Shown: positions 16,803-25,335 of the stretch, piece by piece
Numbering within the stretch: position 1 is the stretch's first letter
Layout of the letters: every line of letters starts with the position of its first letter
Source of the DNA: Bradyrhizobium sp. Ce-3
GTDB lineage: Bacteria; Pseudomonadota; Alphaproteobacteria; Rhizobiales; Xanthobacteraceae
Length of the DNA: 64,000 bases
Direction: 5' to 3'
Assembly (NCBI RefSeq): GCF_022835695.1
Contig: NZ_BQUV01000007.1
Span: 1-64,000, forward strand
Notes under the pieces: model-generated
Told to the model about the DNA's origin: nothing
The model's database searches: none
The model's input: the letters and a program-made list of their open reading frames with translations, nothing else
Made by a program: the position numbers and the translations under genes

Positions 16803-17926
16803 CAGGCGACCGCCCGCGCGAGCGGCGCGAGGTCTGCCGCATCCGACGCGCTCCGCGTGTCCGTCCATCGGACGATTTCAAACTGCCCGTTATAGCGTTC
16901 GACCACGCCGGTGCAGGATTCCACCCAATCCCCGGTGTTGATATAGCGGACGCCGAAATCGTCGTGCAGTGCCGCATGGTGGATGTGGCCGCAGATCACG
17001 CCCTGAACGTTACTGCGCGCGGCCTCCGACGACAGCACCTCCTCGAACCGGCCGATGTAATTGACCGCATTCTTGACCCGCAACTTCGCCCAGGACGAGA
17101 ACGACCAATAGCCGAAGCCAAATCGGCGCCTGATCCGGTTGAGCCAGACGTTGCAGGCCAATGCGGCCCGATAGCCGACATCGCCGACCAGCGCGAGCCA
17201 GCGTGCATGCCGCACCACGAGATCGAAATGATCGCCGTGAACGACGAGATAGTCGCGGCCGTCGATACCGCGATGGATCGCCCGCTCGGCAATCTCGACG
17301 CCGCCGAACGCCGCGCCGGCATAGTCGCGCAGGAACTCGTCGTGATTGCCGGGAATGTAGACCAGCCGACGGCCCTGTTGCGCGAGCTCGATCAACTCCC
17401 GCACCACCGCATTGTGCGCCGTGGGCCAATACCAGCTCGAGCGCAGACACCAGCCATCGACGATGTCGCCGACCAGGAACACGGTTTCGGCATCATGGTG
17501 ACGAAGGAAGTCGATCAACCGCTCGGCCTGGCATCCCCGGGTCCCGAGATGGACGTCCGAGATGAACAGGCTCCTGACCTTGACGACATCCCACGGCGCG
17601 GCCCGTCGCCCATCCGCGCGATCGCCAGCTGCATGCATCGCAAATTGGGAGCTGGCTTTGCCGCCGTCCGGCCGAAACGCCGCCGCCATGGCCTCGGCCA
17701 ATCCCGCGAGAACTTTCGTGACATCACGGCTGGCGCATCGCCTGAAAATCGAGCGATGCCAATAGATGCCTGCAATGAGGACCAGTAGCGCGAACTCGGC
17801 CGCGCGATATCGCCCGCCGGAAGCAGCGTGACCGAACTGATAGCTTGCGGCCAGCACCAGCAGCGTCGCGGCGGCGCGCTCGAGCGTATCCGAGCCCGGC
17901 CGCAGGCGGGACAACAGGGCTCTCAT
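16802..17926 (-). CDS. PlcP-like metallophosphoesterase with an N-terminal membrane extension
   Basis: 374 aa. Residues about 118-360 are a calcineurin-like phosphoesterase with metal motifs SDVHLG, GDIVDGW, GNHDEF, HGDHFD and GHIHH, and the tail YINTGDWVESCT. This pattern matches the Sinorhizobium PlcP phospholipase C group, which is often mis-named UDP-2,3-diacylglucosamine hydrolase and releases diacylglycerol from phosphatidylcholine under phosphate limitation. The first ~117 residues are extra and contain two hydrophobic segments (about 17-33 and 43-58), suggesting membrane anchoring. The start at 17926 forms an ATGA overlap with the DedA gene; internal ATGs would give a family-length protein instead. 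It is followed by a coupled glycosyltransferase. Confidence 0.85.
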   Translation of the reverse strand: MRALLSRLRPGSDTLERAAATLLVLAASYQFGHAASGGRYRAAEFALLVLIAGIYWHRSIFRRCASRDVTKVLAGLAEAMAAAFRPDGGKASSQFAMHAAGDRADGRRAAPWDVVKVRSLFISDVHLGTRGCQAERLIDFLRHHDAETVFLVGDIVDGWCLRSSWYWPTAHNAVVRELIELAQQGRRLVYIPGNHDEFLRDYAGAAFGGVEIAERAIHRGIDGRDYLVVHGDHFDLVVRHARWLALVGDVGYRAALACNVWLNRIRRRFGFGYWSFSSWAKLRVKNAVNYIGRFEEVLSSEAARSNVQGVICGHIHHAALHDDFGVRYINTGDWVESCTGVVERYNGQFEIVRWTDTRSASDAADLAPLARAVA

Positions 17927-18582
17927 GCGCCTTCCTCCATCGGCAAGCGCGAGGGCAGCGCGCGCGGCTTCCCAAGAGGGCGCGGCGCGAGCGAGCGCTT
18001 GTAGAAGCGAAATCCCAGGAAGAGCGCGACCTCCACGGCGATCAGGATGACCACCACCCAGAAGCCGAGGCTGATCGGATCGTGGCCGCTGCCGCGCAGG
18101 ATATAGCCCAGCGTGAGGAACGGCATGTTCCAGATCACGGTGCCGATCGCCGTCGCCATCACGAAGGCGCGCGGCTCCAGGTGCAACACACCGGCCGGGA
18201 GGGCGAGGTAAATCCGCACGGTGGGCAGCGTCTGACCGATCAGCGTCACCCAGAAATGATTGCCGCGATAGGCGTCGGAGAGCTGCCGGTAGAGCGAGGG
18301 CCGCAGCAACACGAACTTGCCATAGCGCGTCACCAGCTCTTCGATGCGCCGCGAGCCGAGCGCGCGCCCGAGCCCGTACCAGCCGACGGCACCGACGACG
18401 GATCCGGCGCTGGTCGCCAGGATGGTCATCGCGAGCATCGTGCCGTCGGAGACCGTCAATCCGAGCAGCATCAGCAGCACGTAGGACGGCAGCAGCGGAA
18501 TGAACTTCTCGGCAACGGCGAGGCAGCCGACGCCCACCAGGCCGAAGTGCAGAAACATCGCGATCGTGCTCGACGTGTCCAT
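17923..18582 (-). CDS. DedA family membrane protein
   Basis: 219-aa polytopic membrane protein of the DedA/SNARE-associated family, members of which flip or transport lipids. Hydrophobic helices occur at about 10-30, 45-70, 128-150, 160-180 and 185-205, with the family signature around GRALGSRRIEELVTRYG and GQTLPTVRIYLALPAG, which holds the membrane-embedded Arg. The ATG at 18582 has GAGGCG upstream and lies 10 nt after the methyltransferase stop; the stop overlaps the next start as ATGA. Its place in a phospholipid-related operon fits a lipid-translocation role. Confidence 0.88.
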   Translation of the reverse strand: MDTSSTIAMFLHFGLVGVGCLAVAEKFIPLLPSYVLLMLLGLTVSDGTMLAMTILATSAGSVVGAVGWYGLGRALGSRRIEELVTRYGKFVLLRPSLYRQLSDAYRGNHFWVTLIGQTLPTVRIYLALPAGVLHLEPRAFVMATAIGTVIWNMPFLTLGYILRGSGHDPISLGFWVVVILIAVEVALFLGFRFYKRSLAPRPLGKPRALPSRLPMEEGA

Positions 18583-18592
18583 GGCGCCTCGA

Positions 18593-19171
18593 TCAAGCGT
18601 GGGAATGGCGGCGGCTGATCCGGTACACGGAAGCCGGCGGCAGGTTGAAGAACGTCTGTCCGATGCAGCTCGCCTGCAGATCGAGGCGATCCAGGACCGC
18701 GTCTGCGATAGGACAACGCGGGCCATAGGTGATCTGGTAGAACGCCCCGCCGGCGCGGAGATAGCCGAAGGCGCCGTGCAGGATGGTGATGACCTTCTCC
18801 GGCGGCATCATGAGAAGCCCGAGGCCGCTAACGACCGCACCGACCGGCGCCCCGTCGAACAGCCTCTCCCTGCGCAACCAGGCCGCGTCCATCCAGAGCA
18901 CCCGCGCGCCCGGGAAGCGCCGCTGCAGCAGCGGGATGAACTCGGAGCCATACTCCACCAGCGTCAGGTCCTGCTGCCTCACACCGCGCTTCAGCAAGGC
19001 GCGGGTGAAGACGCCCGTGCCGGGGCCGAGCTCGAGCACGGGGCCGGTATCCGCGGTGATCTCCTGTGCCATGAGCGACGAGATTGCCGGCCCCGACGGC
19101 GCGACCGCGGCAACACGCAACGGATTGCGCACCCAGGCGCGGACGAACGGCAGGATGTCAGCGGCCGACAT
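18593..19171 (-). CDS. Phospholipid N-methyltransferase-like protein (PmtA family)
   Basis: 192-aa class I SAM methyltransferase of the Sinorhizobium-type PmtA group, which methylates phosphatidylethanolamine towards phosphatidylcholine. The family's N-terminal FVRAWVRNPLRVAAVAPSG is visible, followed by the SAM loop VLELGPGTGVFTRALL and VEYGSEF. The ATG at 19171 is preferred over one nine codons upstream because CGGGAG lies about 7 nt before it. As first gene of a four-gene operon with DedA, PlcP-like and glycosyltransferase genes, it suggests membrane-lipid turnover; the real substrate could also be another lipid. Confidence 0.82.
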   Translation of the reverse strand: MSAADILPFVRAWVRNPLRVAAVAPSGPAISSLMAQEITADTGPVLELGPGTGVFTRALLKRGVRQQDLTLVEYGSEFIPLLQRRFPGARVLWMDAAWLRRERLFDGAPVGAVVSGLGLLMMPPEKVITILHGAFGYLRAGGAFYQITYGPRCPIADAVLDRLDLQASCIGQTFFNLPPASVYRISRRHSHA

Positions 19172-19498
19172 GCCGGAGCTCCCGCACGATAAGCGCATCG
19201 CCGATGCCGCGGCGGAAGTTCGTTAACAATGCCATTCACGTGTCTTTCGCATTGCGGGGACCCGCCGTCGTGTGTGGAAGGCTCCCGCCGGTTGAGCAGT
19301 GGCGGTCGGTGTCGAGACGATTCGACCGTCCCGATGCACGCCTCTGTCTCATGCGAAGCTTGCGCGAGCCTGTCGTGAGTCCGCGCGCGCGCGATTTTTC
19401 ACTCCACGACGCATTCAGATTGAGCAAGCCGCAAGGTTGCCGCAATGAACCGGACATAAAACCGGCAAATCGAACGACGAACCGAGGCAGACAACGAA
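19172..19498. promoter_or_regulatory. Divergent promoter region, lipid operon and two-component system
   Basis: This 327-bp gap separates the divergent PmtA-like operon and the response-regulator gene. Two CTGTC half-sites occur (19343 and 19370) but they are 27 bp apart, not the 11-bp spacing of a Pho box, so phosphate control is not shown. No coding capacity was recognised. Confidence 0.5.
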
Positions 19499-20173
19499 AT
19501 GCGGGTGCTGTTGGTGGAAGACCAGCCGGACATGGTCGCGGCGCTACGTGCGGCACTCGCGCGCCACGACATGCTGGTCGATCACGCGCCGGACCTTCTG
19601 GAGGCCGAGGCGATTGCCGCAGCGGGAAGTTACGATGCGATCGTGCTGGATCGCCAGTTGCCGGATGGCGACGGGTTGTCGCTGATCCCGAAATTGCGCG
19701 CGAGCGGCAACACCGTGCCGGTGCTGGTGCTGACCGCCCGCGGCGAGCTCGCAGACCGGGTCTCGGGCCTCGACAGCGGTGCCGACGATTATCTCGGCAA
19801 GCCGTTTGCGTTCGAGGAGCTGCTGGCACGGTTGCGGGCGCTGCTGCGCCGGCCCGCCAATGTGCAGCAGCATGCCGCGCGGATCGGCCGCCTGTCGTTC
19901 GACTTCACCCATCGCGAGGCCAGCGTCGACGGACGCCCCCTGGAGATGCCGCGTCGCGAACGGCTGGTGCTCGAAACACTGATGCATCGGATGGGACGCA
20001 TGGTGCAGCGCTCCGCGCTGATGGAGGCGGTCTACGGCCTCGACGACGACGTGCAGCCCAATGCGCTGGACAGTCATGTGTCGCGCTTGCGCCGCAGGCT
20101 CACGGAAGCCGACGCCGGCGTCACCATCAACGGCGTTCGTGGCCTCGGCTATATGCTGCGAGAGACACCGTGA
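19499..20173 (+). CDS. OmpR-family response regulator
   Basis: 224 aa. The N-terminal receiver has acidic pair EDQ, phosphorylation site Asp in IVLDRQLPDGDG, and conserved Thr and Lys (LVLTARG, LGKPFAFEEL). The C-terminal winged helix is OmpR-type (ERLVLETLMHRMGRMVQRSALMEAVY is typical in part; DSHVSRLRRRL is the recognition region). Its TGA stop overlaps the kinase start as GTGA, showing a coupled two-component pair. It diverges from the lipid-remodelling operon, which makes that operon a possible target. Confidence 0.95.
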   Translation: MRVLLVEDQPDMVAALRAALARHDMLVDHAPDLLEAEAIAAAGSYDAIVLDRQLPDGDGLSLIPKLRASGNTVPVLVLTARGELADRVSGLDSGADDYLGKPFAFEELLARLRALLRRPANVQQHAARIGRLSFDFTHREASVDGRPLEMPRRERLVLETLMHRMGRMVQRSALMEAVYGLDDDVQPNALDSHVSRLRRRLTEADAGVTINGVRGLGYMLRETP

Positions 20174-21540
20174 GCGTGCTGCGACCGCGATCCCTCACCT
20201 GGCGCCTGGTCGGGCGCCTCGCCGGTCTGCAGGCCGTTGCATTGACCCTCCTGATTCTGCTGATCGGGGCCGCCGCGATCGGGCTGCTGTGGGCAGGGCT
20301 CCTGATCGGCGAGTACCAGGGCAGCACCCTCGACACGCTGAGGGACGCCATCACACGCGATGAAGCGGGCGGACTGACACTGCGCCAGACACCGGAATTG
20401 GGCACCCTGCGCGCCGAGCACGCCGATCTCTGGTTCGTCATCCGCGACGCCGGCGGTCACCAAATCTCCGAGGGCACCGTGCCCGCGCAATTCGCACCGA
20501 TCGCGTCAAGCCTCGAACATGTCAGCGAGGCGGTGCTCAAGTGGAACGACGCCGAGGCGGCGCGTCCCGCTGGACTCGTCAAATCGGTCGACACGTCGGC
20601 TGGATCGGTCCAGATCCTGACCGGAACATACGGCGAGCTCTCGATGTGGCGAGCGCTGCAGATCACACCGCAGCTGTTCCTCAACATGATCCTGCCGATC
20701 GTCGTGCTGATGACGCTGGCGACGCTGGTCGCGACCCCGTTCGTGGTGCGCCGGGCCATGAGAGGCCTCGCGCAGGTCGCAGCGCAGGCCGAACGCATCG
20801 ACATCGACCAGCGCGGCGTGCAGTTGCCGCTCGACGAGGTTCCGGTCGAGATCACCCCGCTGGTCAAGGCCATCAACGCCGCGCTCGACCGCCTCGACAA
20901 GGGTTACGAACGCCACCGCCGCTTCCTTGCCGATGCCGCGCACGAGCTTCGCACGCCGATCGCAATTCTCTCGACCCGGATAGCTTCGCTCGACGCCGGT
21001 CCGGAGAAGACCCATCTGCTCGAGGATGCAACCCGCCTCAGCGTCATGGCCGGCCAGCTGCTGGACCTGCAGCGGCTCGATCAGCGCGCCGACACCTTCG
21101 GCCCCGTCAATCTCGTCGGCAGCGCGCGGCAGGTCGTGCTCGACCTCGCGCCGCTCGCTTTCGCCGCGGGATATGAAATGTCGTTTGAGCACGAGGGCGA
21201 GACGGTCATGGTGACCGGCGACCAGACCGCGCTCGAACGTGCCCTCACCAATCTCGTGCAGAACGCCGTCGACCACGGGCAGCGACGCGGCACGATCCTG
21301 ATTCGGGTGACGAAGGCCGGCCGGATCGAGGTCTGCGACGATGGCGACGGCATTCCGCCCGACGAGCGCGAGCAGATCTTCGAGCCATTCCGCCGGCTGC
21401 ATCCGGGCGGACGTGGCGCCGGCCTCGGCCTCGATCTCGTGCAATCCATCATGCGCCTGCACGGCGGCCGGATCGAAGTCGATCAGGCGCCGTCCGGCGG
21501 CGCCTGCATGCGCATGGTGTTTCCGAAGGTTCAGGGGTGA
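20170..21540 (+). CDS. Sensor histidine kinase, partner of the upstream regulator
   Basis: 456 aa, starting at GTG 20170 inside the overlap GTGA. Two transmembrane helices (about 20-45 and 165-190) flank a periplasmic domain of roughly 120 residues with no recognised ligand fold. A HAMP-like segment follows, then HisKA with His in ADAAHELRTPIAIL and HATPase_c with NAVDHG, CDDGDGIP and GAGLGLDLVQSI. It is a classic EnvZ/QseC-like layout. The signal is unknown; the adjacency of the lipid operon hints at an envelope or nutrient cue. Confidence 0.95.
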   Translation: MSVLRPRSLTWRLVGRLAGLQAVALTLLILLIGAAAIGLLWAGLLIGEYQGSTLDTLRDAITRDEAGGLTLRQTPELGTLRAEHADLWFVIRDAGGHQISEGTVPAQFAPIASSLEHVSEAVLKWNDAEAARPAGLVKSVDTSAGSVQILTGTYGELSMWRALQITPQLFLNMILPIVVLMTLATLVATPFVVRRAMRGLAQVAAQAERIDIDQRGVQLPLDEVPVEITPLVKAINAALDRLDKGYERHRRFLADAAHELRTPIAILSTRIASLDAGPEKTHLLEDATRLSVMAGQLLDLQRLDQRADTFGPVNLVGSARQVVLDLAPLAFAAGYEMSFEHEGETVMVTGDQTALERALTNLVQNAVDHGQRRGTILIRVTKAGRIEVCDDGDGIPPDEREQIFEPFRRLHPGGRGAGLGLDLVQSIMRLHGGRIEVDQAPSGGACMRMVFPKVQG

Positions 21541-21542
21541 AC

Positions 21543-22577
21543 TTAGACGACCGGCGGATTCAATCGCGCAAAGCCTTGCTGGATGCGGTAGGGGTAGTAC
21601 GGATAGGCCGGCATGACCGCGCTTGCCTTGTCGAGACGTGCAATCTGCCCTGCCGTCAGCGACCAGCCGACTGCGCCGAGATTGTCGCGGAGCTGGCCCT
21701 CGTCGCGCGCGCCCATGATGACCGACGACACGCTGGGACGCGTCAGCAGCCAGGCGATGGCGACCTGCGCCACGCTGCGGCCGGTCTCGGCGGCCACCGC
21801 GTCCAATGCGTCGACGATCGCATAGAGCTTCTCGTCGTCGACCGCCGGCCCGAACTGCGCGGTCTCGTGCAGGCGGCTGTTCGCCGGCAACGGCTGCCCG
21901 CGCCTGATCTTGCCGGTGAGCCGGCCCCAGCCGAGCGGGCTCCAGACCAGCGCGCCGACGCCCTGATCGAGCGCGAGCGGCATCAGCTCGGATTCATAGT
22001 CGCGGCCGACCAGCGAGTAGTAGACCTGGTGCGCGACATAGCGCGGCCAGCCGTGCCGCTCGGCGATACCGAGCGATTTCATCAGGTGCCAGCCGGAAAA
22101 ATTCGAGGCGCCGACATAGCGCAGCTTGCCGGCGCGCACCAGCGTATCGAGCGTCGAGAGCACCTCGTCGATCGGCGTGAAGGCGTCGAAAGCATGAAGC
22201 TGCAGCAAGTCGATATAGTCGGTGCCGAGCCGGCGCAGTGCGGCGTCGACTGCGGCGACGAGACGATAGCGCGACGTGCCGGCATCGAGCGGGCCGTCGC
22301 CCATCGGCAGGCCGGTCTTGGTCGAGATCAGGACCTTGTCGCGGCGGCCCTTGATCGCGGCGCCGAGGATCTCCTCCGATGCGCCGTTGGAATAGACATC
22401 GGCGGTATCGAACAGGTTGACGCCGGCCTCCAGACAGATGTCGATCAGCCGCCGCGCCTCGCCGGCGTCGCTCCGTCCCCAGGCCGAGAACAAAGGTCCC
22501 TGACCGCCGAAGGTGCCGGTGCCGAAACTGAGCACCGGGACCTTCAGGCCGGATGCACCGAGATTGCGATATTCCAT
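21543..22577 (-). CDS. Aldo/keto reductase
   Basis: 344-aa NADPH-dependent TIM-barrel oxidoreductase. Catalytic tetrad residues are visible: Asp-Tyr in LFDTADVYSNG, Lys in LISTKTG and His in LLQLHAFDAF. The cofactor-binding C-terminal region SSVIMGARDEGQLRDNL is also present. Very clear AAGGAG ribosome-binding site upstream of ATG 22577. It lies 17 bp after the MFS gene and is probably co-transcribed with it, both under the divergent LysR gene. Substrate unknown; the pair suggests detoxification and export of an aldehyde or xenobiotic. Confidence 0.92.
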   Translation of the reverse strand: MEYRNLGASGLKVPVLSFGTGTFGGQGPLFSAWGRSDAGEARRLIDICLEAGVNLFDTADVYSNGASEEILGAAIKGRRDKVLISTKTGLPMGDGPLDAGTSRYRLVAAVDAALRRLGTDYIDLLQLHAFDAFTPIDEVLSTLDTLVRAGKLRYVGASNFSGWHLMKSLGIAERHGWPRYVAHQVYYSLVGRDYESELMPLALDQGVGALVWSPLGWGRLTGKIRRGQPLPANSRLHETAQFGPAVDDEKLYAIVDALDAVAAETGRSVAQVAIAWLLTRPSVSSVIMGARDEGQLRDNLGAVGWSLTAGQIARLDKASAVMPAYPYYPYRIQQGFARLNPPVV

Positions 22578-22594
22578 GGTGATACTCCTTCGAT

Positions 22595-23776
22595 TCATTC
22601 CGCCGCGCACTGCGTGGCGAGCACGACCGGCCGGTCGAGGCGCAGGCTCCACAGTGCGAGCAGCAGCCCGACCGCGGTGATGATTGCGGCGACCAGCGGC
22701 AGTGCACCGAGGCCGAGGCCGCGGTCGATGGTGACGCCGCCGGCCCAGGCGCCGAGCGCGTTGCCGAGATTGAACGCCGCGATGTTCAGGCTGGAGGCCA
22801 GCGTCCGCCCTTCGACGCCGGCGGCTTCCAGCACGCGCAGCTGCAGCGGCGCGACGGTTGCAAACGACGCGATGCCGAGCACGAACAGCAGCACCACCGC
22901 CAGCGCCTTGATCGAGACCACCGCCGCCAGCACGACGAGCACGGCGGCGAGACCACCGAGCGACACCAGCAGCGCCCGCGCGAGCCCCTTGTCGGCGAGC
23001 CGCCCGCCCGCGACGTTGCCGATCGCAAGGCCCGCACCGAACAGCAGCAGGATCGGCGACACCGCGGCGTCGGAGAAACCGGTGAGCCGGGTCAGGATCG
23101 GCTGCACATAGGTGAAGACCGCGAACAGTCCGCCGAAGCCGAACACCGTCATGGCAAGCCCGAGCAGCACCTGCGGGCGGCCGAGCACGGCGAGCTCTTC
23201 GCGTAGCGGCGCCGGCTTGTCCTTGGCGCCGACATGACCGGGCACCAGCACCGCCAGCACGATGAATGCGATCACGCCGATCACGGCCACCGCCCAGAAC
23301 GCCGCGCGCCAGCCGAGCATCAGGCCGAACCAGGCGCCGAAGGGAACGCCGAGCAGGGTCGCGACCGTGAGACCGATGAACATCGTGGCGATCGCCGACG
23401 CCCGCTTGTCCTCAGGCACGAGGCTGGTCGCCACCACCGAGCCGACGCCGAAGAAGGTGCCGTGCGCCAGCGAGGTCAGGATGCGCGCCGCCATCAGCAG
23501 TTCGTAGTTCGGCGCCAGCGCGCAGGCGGCGTTGCCGAGCGTGAAGATCGCCATCAGCGCCAGCAGCACCGCCTTGCGAGGCATCCGCCGCGTCCCGAGC
23601 GTCAGGATCGGCGCACCGACGAACACGCCGAGCGCATAACCGGAGATCAAGAGGCCTGCCGCGGAGACCGACACCTGCATGTCGGCGGCGACCTGCAGCA
23701 ACAGCCCCATGATGAGGAATTCGGTGGTGCCGATGCCAAAGGCACCGGCGGTCAAGGCGAGAACTGCAACAGGCAT
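22595..23776 (-). CDS. MFS transporter, DHA1 (AraJ/drug efflux-like)
   Basis: 393 aa with about 12 hydrophobic helices. The N-terminus GAFGIGTTEFLIMGLL and the following ISGYALGVFVGAPIL are the signature of the arabinose-efflux/multidrug DHA1 subfamily, and GTRRMPRKAVLL matches the loop between helices 2 and 3. The ATG at 23776 is favoured by CGGAG about 8 nt upstream; an ATG ten codons earlier is possible. It diverges from a LysR gene and is followed by an aldo/keto reductase in the same operon. Probable efflux pump; substrate unknown. Confidence 0.92.
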   Translation of the reverse strand: MPVAVLALTAGAFGIGTTEFLIMGLLLQVAADMQVSVSAAGLLISGYALGVFVGAPILTLGTRRMPRKAVLLALMAIFTLGNAACALAPNYELLMAARILTSLAHGTFFGVGSVVATSLVPEDKRASAIATMFIGLTVATLLGVPFGAWFGLMLGWRAAFWAVAVIGVIAFIVLAVLVPGHVGAKDKPAPLREELAVLGRPQVLLGLAMTVFGFGGLFAVFTYVQPILTRLTGFSDAAVSPILLLFGAGLAIGNVAGGRLADKGLARALLVSLGGLAAVLVVLAAVVSIKALAVVLLFVLGIASFATVAPLQLRVLEAAGVEGRTLASSLNIAAFNLGNALGAWAGGVTIDRGLGLGALPLVAAIITAVGLLLALWSLRLDRPVVLATQCAAE

Positions 23777-23865
23777 ATGTCGCTCCGGAAGGTAAGGATT
23801 CTGCAATGCGAGATAGCGGTCCGGGCGGGGAAGGATTAGAATGGCCGCAATCCAATCATTTGTGA

Positions 23866-23877
23866 CTTGAATTCAAG
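23866..23877. promoter_or_regulatory. 12-bp palindrome abutting the LysR start codon
   Basis: CTTGAATTCAAG is a perfect palindrome that ends one base before the ATG at 23878, in the 101-bp divergent gap between LysR and MFS genes. Its position over the ribosome-binding region suggests an autorepression operator. The LysR gene itself has no clear Shine-Dalgarno sequence. Confidence 0.45.
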
Positions 23878-24834
23878 ATGTCCCGATCAGACACCAACCG
23901 CTCCGGCGAGATGGATGTGTTCGTCCGTGTCGTCGATCTCGGCGGCTTCACGGCGGCCGCGAACAGCCTGCGCCAGACCCCGTCCGGCGTCAGCAAGCTG
24001 GTCTCCCGGCTGGAGACGCGGCTCGGCACGCGGCTGGTCAACCGCACCACGCGCAAGCTCCAGCTCACCGAGGAAGGCCAGGCGTTCTACCAGCGTGCCC
24101 AGCGCATCCTCGCCGATATCGACGAGGCCGAGCGCGAGGCCGCCTCCTGCGTGCCGCGCGGCCATCTCACCGTGAACAGCAACATCCCGTTCGGCATGCT
24201 GCATGTGATGCCACTGCTGCCGCGCTTCATGCGCGAGCACCCGGACATCACGCTCGACATCGTGCTGACCGACACGCTGGTCGATCTGATGCAGGCGCGC
24301 GCCGACGTCGCGATCCGTGCCGGCCCGCTCGGCGCCTCGCGGCTGATCGCGCGCAAGCTCGGCACCAGCCGCATGGCGGTGGTGGCCGCGCCCTCCTATC
24401 TCGCTCGCTTCGGTACGCCGAAGACACCGGCCGATCTCGCCGCGCATCGCGGCATCGGCTGGACCTTTCCGCGCAGCATCCGCGGCTGGCCGTTCCGTCG
24501 CGCCGAAAAGATCGAGGAGGCGCTGCCGCCGCCGGTGGCGCGCGCCAGCGACGGCGAAACCGCGCGCCAGCTCACGCTTGGCGGCATCGGGGTGGCGCGG
24601 CTGGCGTTGTTTCACATCGGCCCCGACATCGAGGCCGGGCGCCTGGTGCCGGTGCTGCAAAATCTCAATCCGGGCGACCGTGAGGACATCCACGCGGTCT
24701 ATGTCGGTCACGCCGGTCCGCTGCCGGCGCGGGTGCGGGCCTTCATCGATTTCCTGGCGCAACACATCCGGATCGGCGACCCGGCGCTGCGGCGTGGTGC
24801 GGACGGGAAATGGAAGATCGTGGGCGCCAAATGA
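23878..24834 (+). CDS. LysR family transcriptional regulator
   Basis: 318 aa. Residues 10-70 hold the LysR helix-turn-helix (GGFTAAANSLRQTPSGVSKL, then SRLETRLGTRLVNRTTRKL). The rest is the LysR substrate-binding domain of the DhcR/PA2220-like type, which includes RADVAIRAGPLG and TARQLTLGGIGVARL equivalents. It diverges from the MFS and aldo/keto reductase operon, its most probable target, and precedes an SRPBCC gene by 7 nt, which it may also control. Confidence 0.92.
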   Translation: MSRSDTNRSGEMDVFVRVVDLGGFTAAANSLRQTPSGVSKLVSRLETRLGTRLVNRTTRKLQLTEEGQAFYQRAQRILADIDEAEREAASCVPRGHLTVNSNIPFGMLHVMPLLPRFMREHPDITLDIVLTDTLVDLMQARADVAIRAGPLGASRLIARKLGTSRMAVVAAPSYLARFGTPKTPADLAAHRGIGWTFPRSIRGWPFRRAEKIEEALPPPVARASDGETARQLTLGGIGVARLALFHIGPDIEAGRLVPVLQNLNPGDREDIHAVYVGHAGPLPARVRAFIDFLAQHIRIGDPALRRGADGKWKIVGAK

Positions 24835-24841
24835 GGATTCG

Positions 24842-25330
24842 ATGACTGACGAACCCCTCGCCTTGCAGACTGTCACAGAAACGATCCGCATCGCCGCGGA
24901 GCCGAAGCAGGTGTGGGACGCGATCATGGATCCCAACGCCGGCGAGACATGGCGCAACGCGCATTTCGACACCGATTGGCAGATCGGCGCGCCGATCGAG
25001 ATCGCGGCGGAGATCGGCGCGAAGCGCTATCGCGACAAGGGCCGTGTGCTCCATGTCGAGCCGCCGTCGCGGCTCGCTTACTCCTACTGGTCGCGGGTTT
25101 CCGGCCTGCCGGATGTCCCGCAATCCTATGCGACGATCACGATGACGCTCGCGGCCGAGGCCGGCGAGACGCTGCTGACCGTCACCCAGCAGGTGCCGCC
25201 ATCGCCGGTCCGCCGCGGCCAGGGGTGGGAGATCGGCGCAGAGTCCGGTGCAAAGCATGTCGCGTTCTACTGGCGCATGACGCTGCCGCGCTTGAAACAG
25301 GTCGTCGAGCAAGGACGCTTCGCGCAGTAA
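24842..25330 (+). CDS. SRPBCC (START-like) domain protein
   Basis: 162 aa. The sequence has the SRPBCC/polyketide-cyclase-like lipid-binding fold: TETIRIAAEPKQVWDAIMDP at the N-terminus, a central GARRYRDKGRVL-like beta strand, and a long C-terminal helix (FYWRMTLPRLKQVVEQG). GAGG lies 5-6 nt before the ATG, which follows the LysR stop by 7 nt, so the two are co-transcribed. Such proteins bind small hydrophobic ligands or act on Hsp90 (AHSA1-like). The specific ligand is unknown. Confidence 0.85.
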   Translation: MTDEPLALQTVTETIRIAAEPKQVWDAIMDPNAGETWRNAHFDTDWQIGAPIEIAAEIGAKRYRDKGRVLHVEPPSRLAYSYWSRVSGLPDVPQSYATITMTLAAEAGETLLTVTQQVPPSPVRRGQGWEIGAESGAKHVAFYWRMTLPRLKQVVEQGRFAQ

Positions 25331-25335
25331 CCGGT

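Noticed and set aside
19343-19376. Pho box upstream of the lipid operon
   Set aside because: Two CTGTC words are present but 27 bp apart and on the strand facing the two-component genes; Pho boxes need 11-bp spacing.
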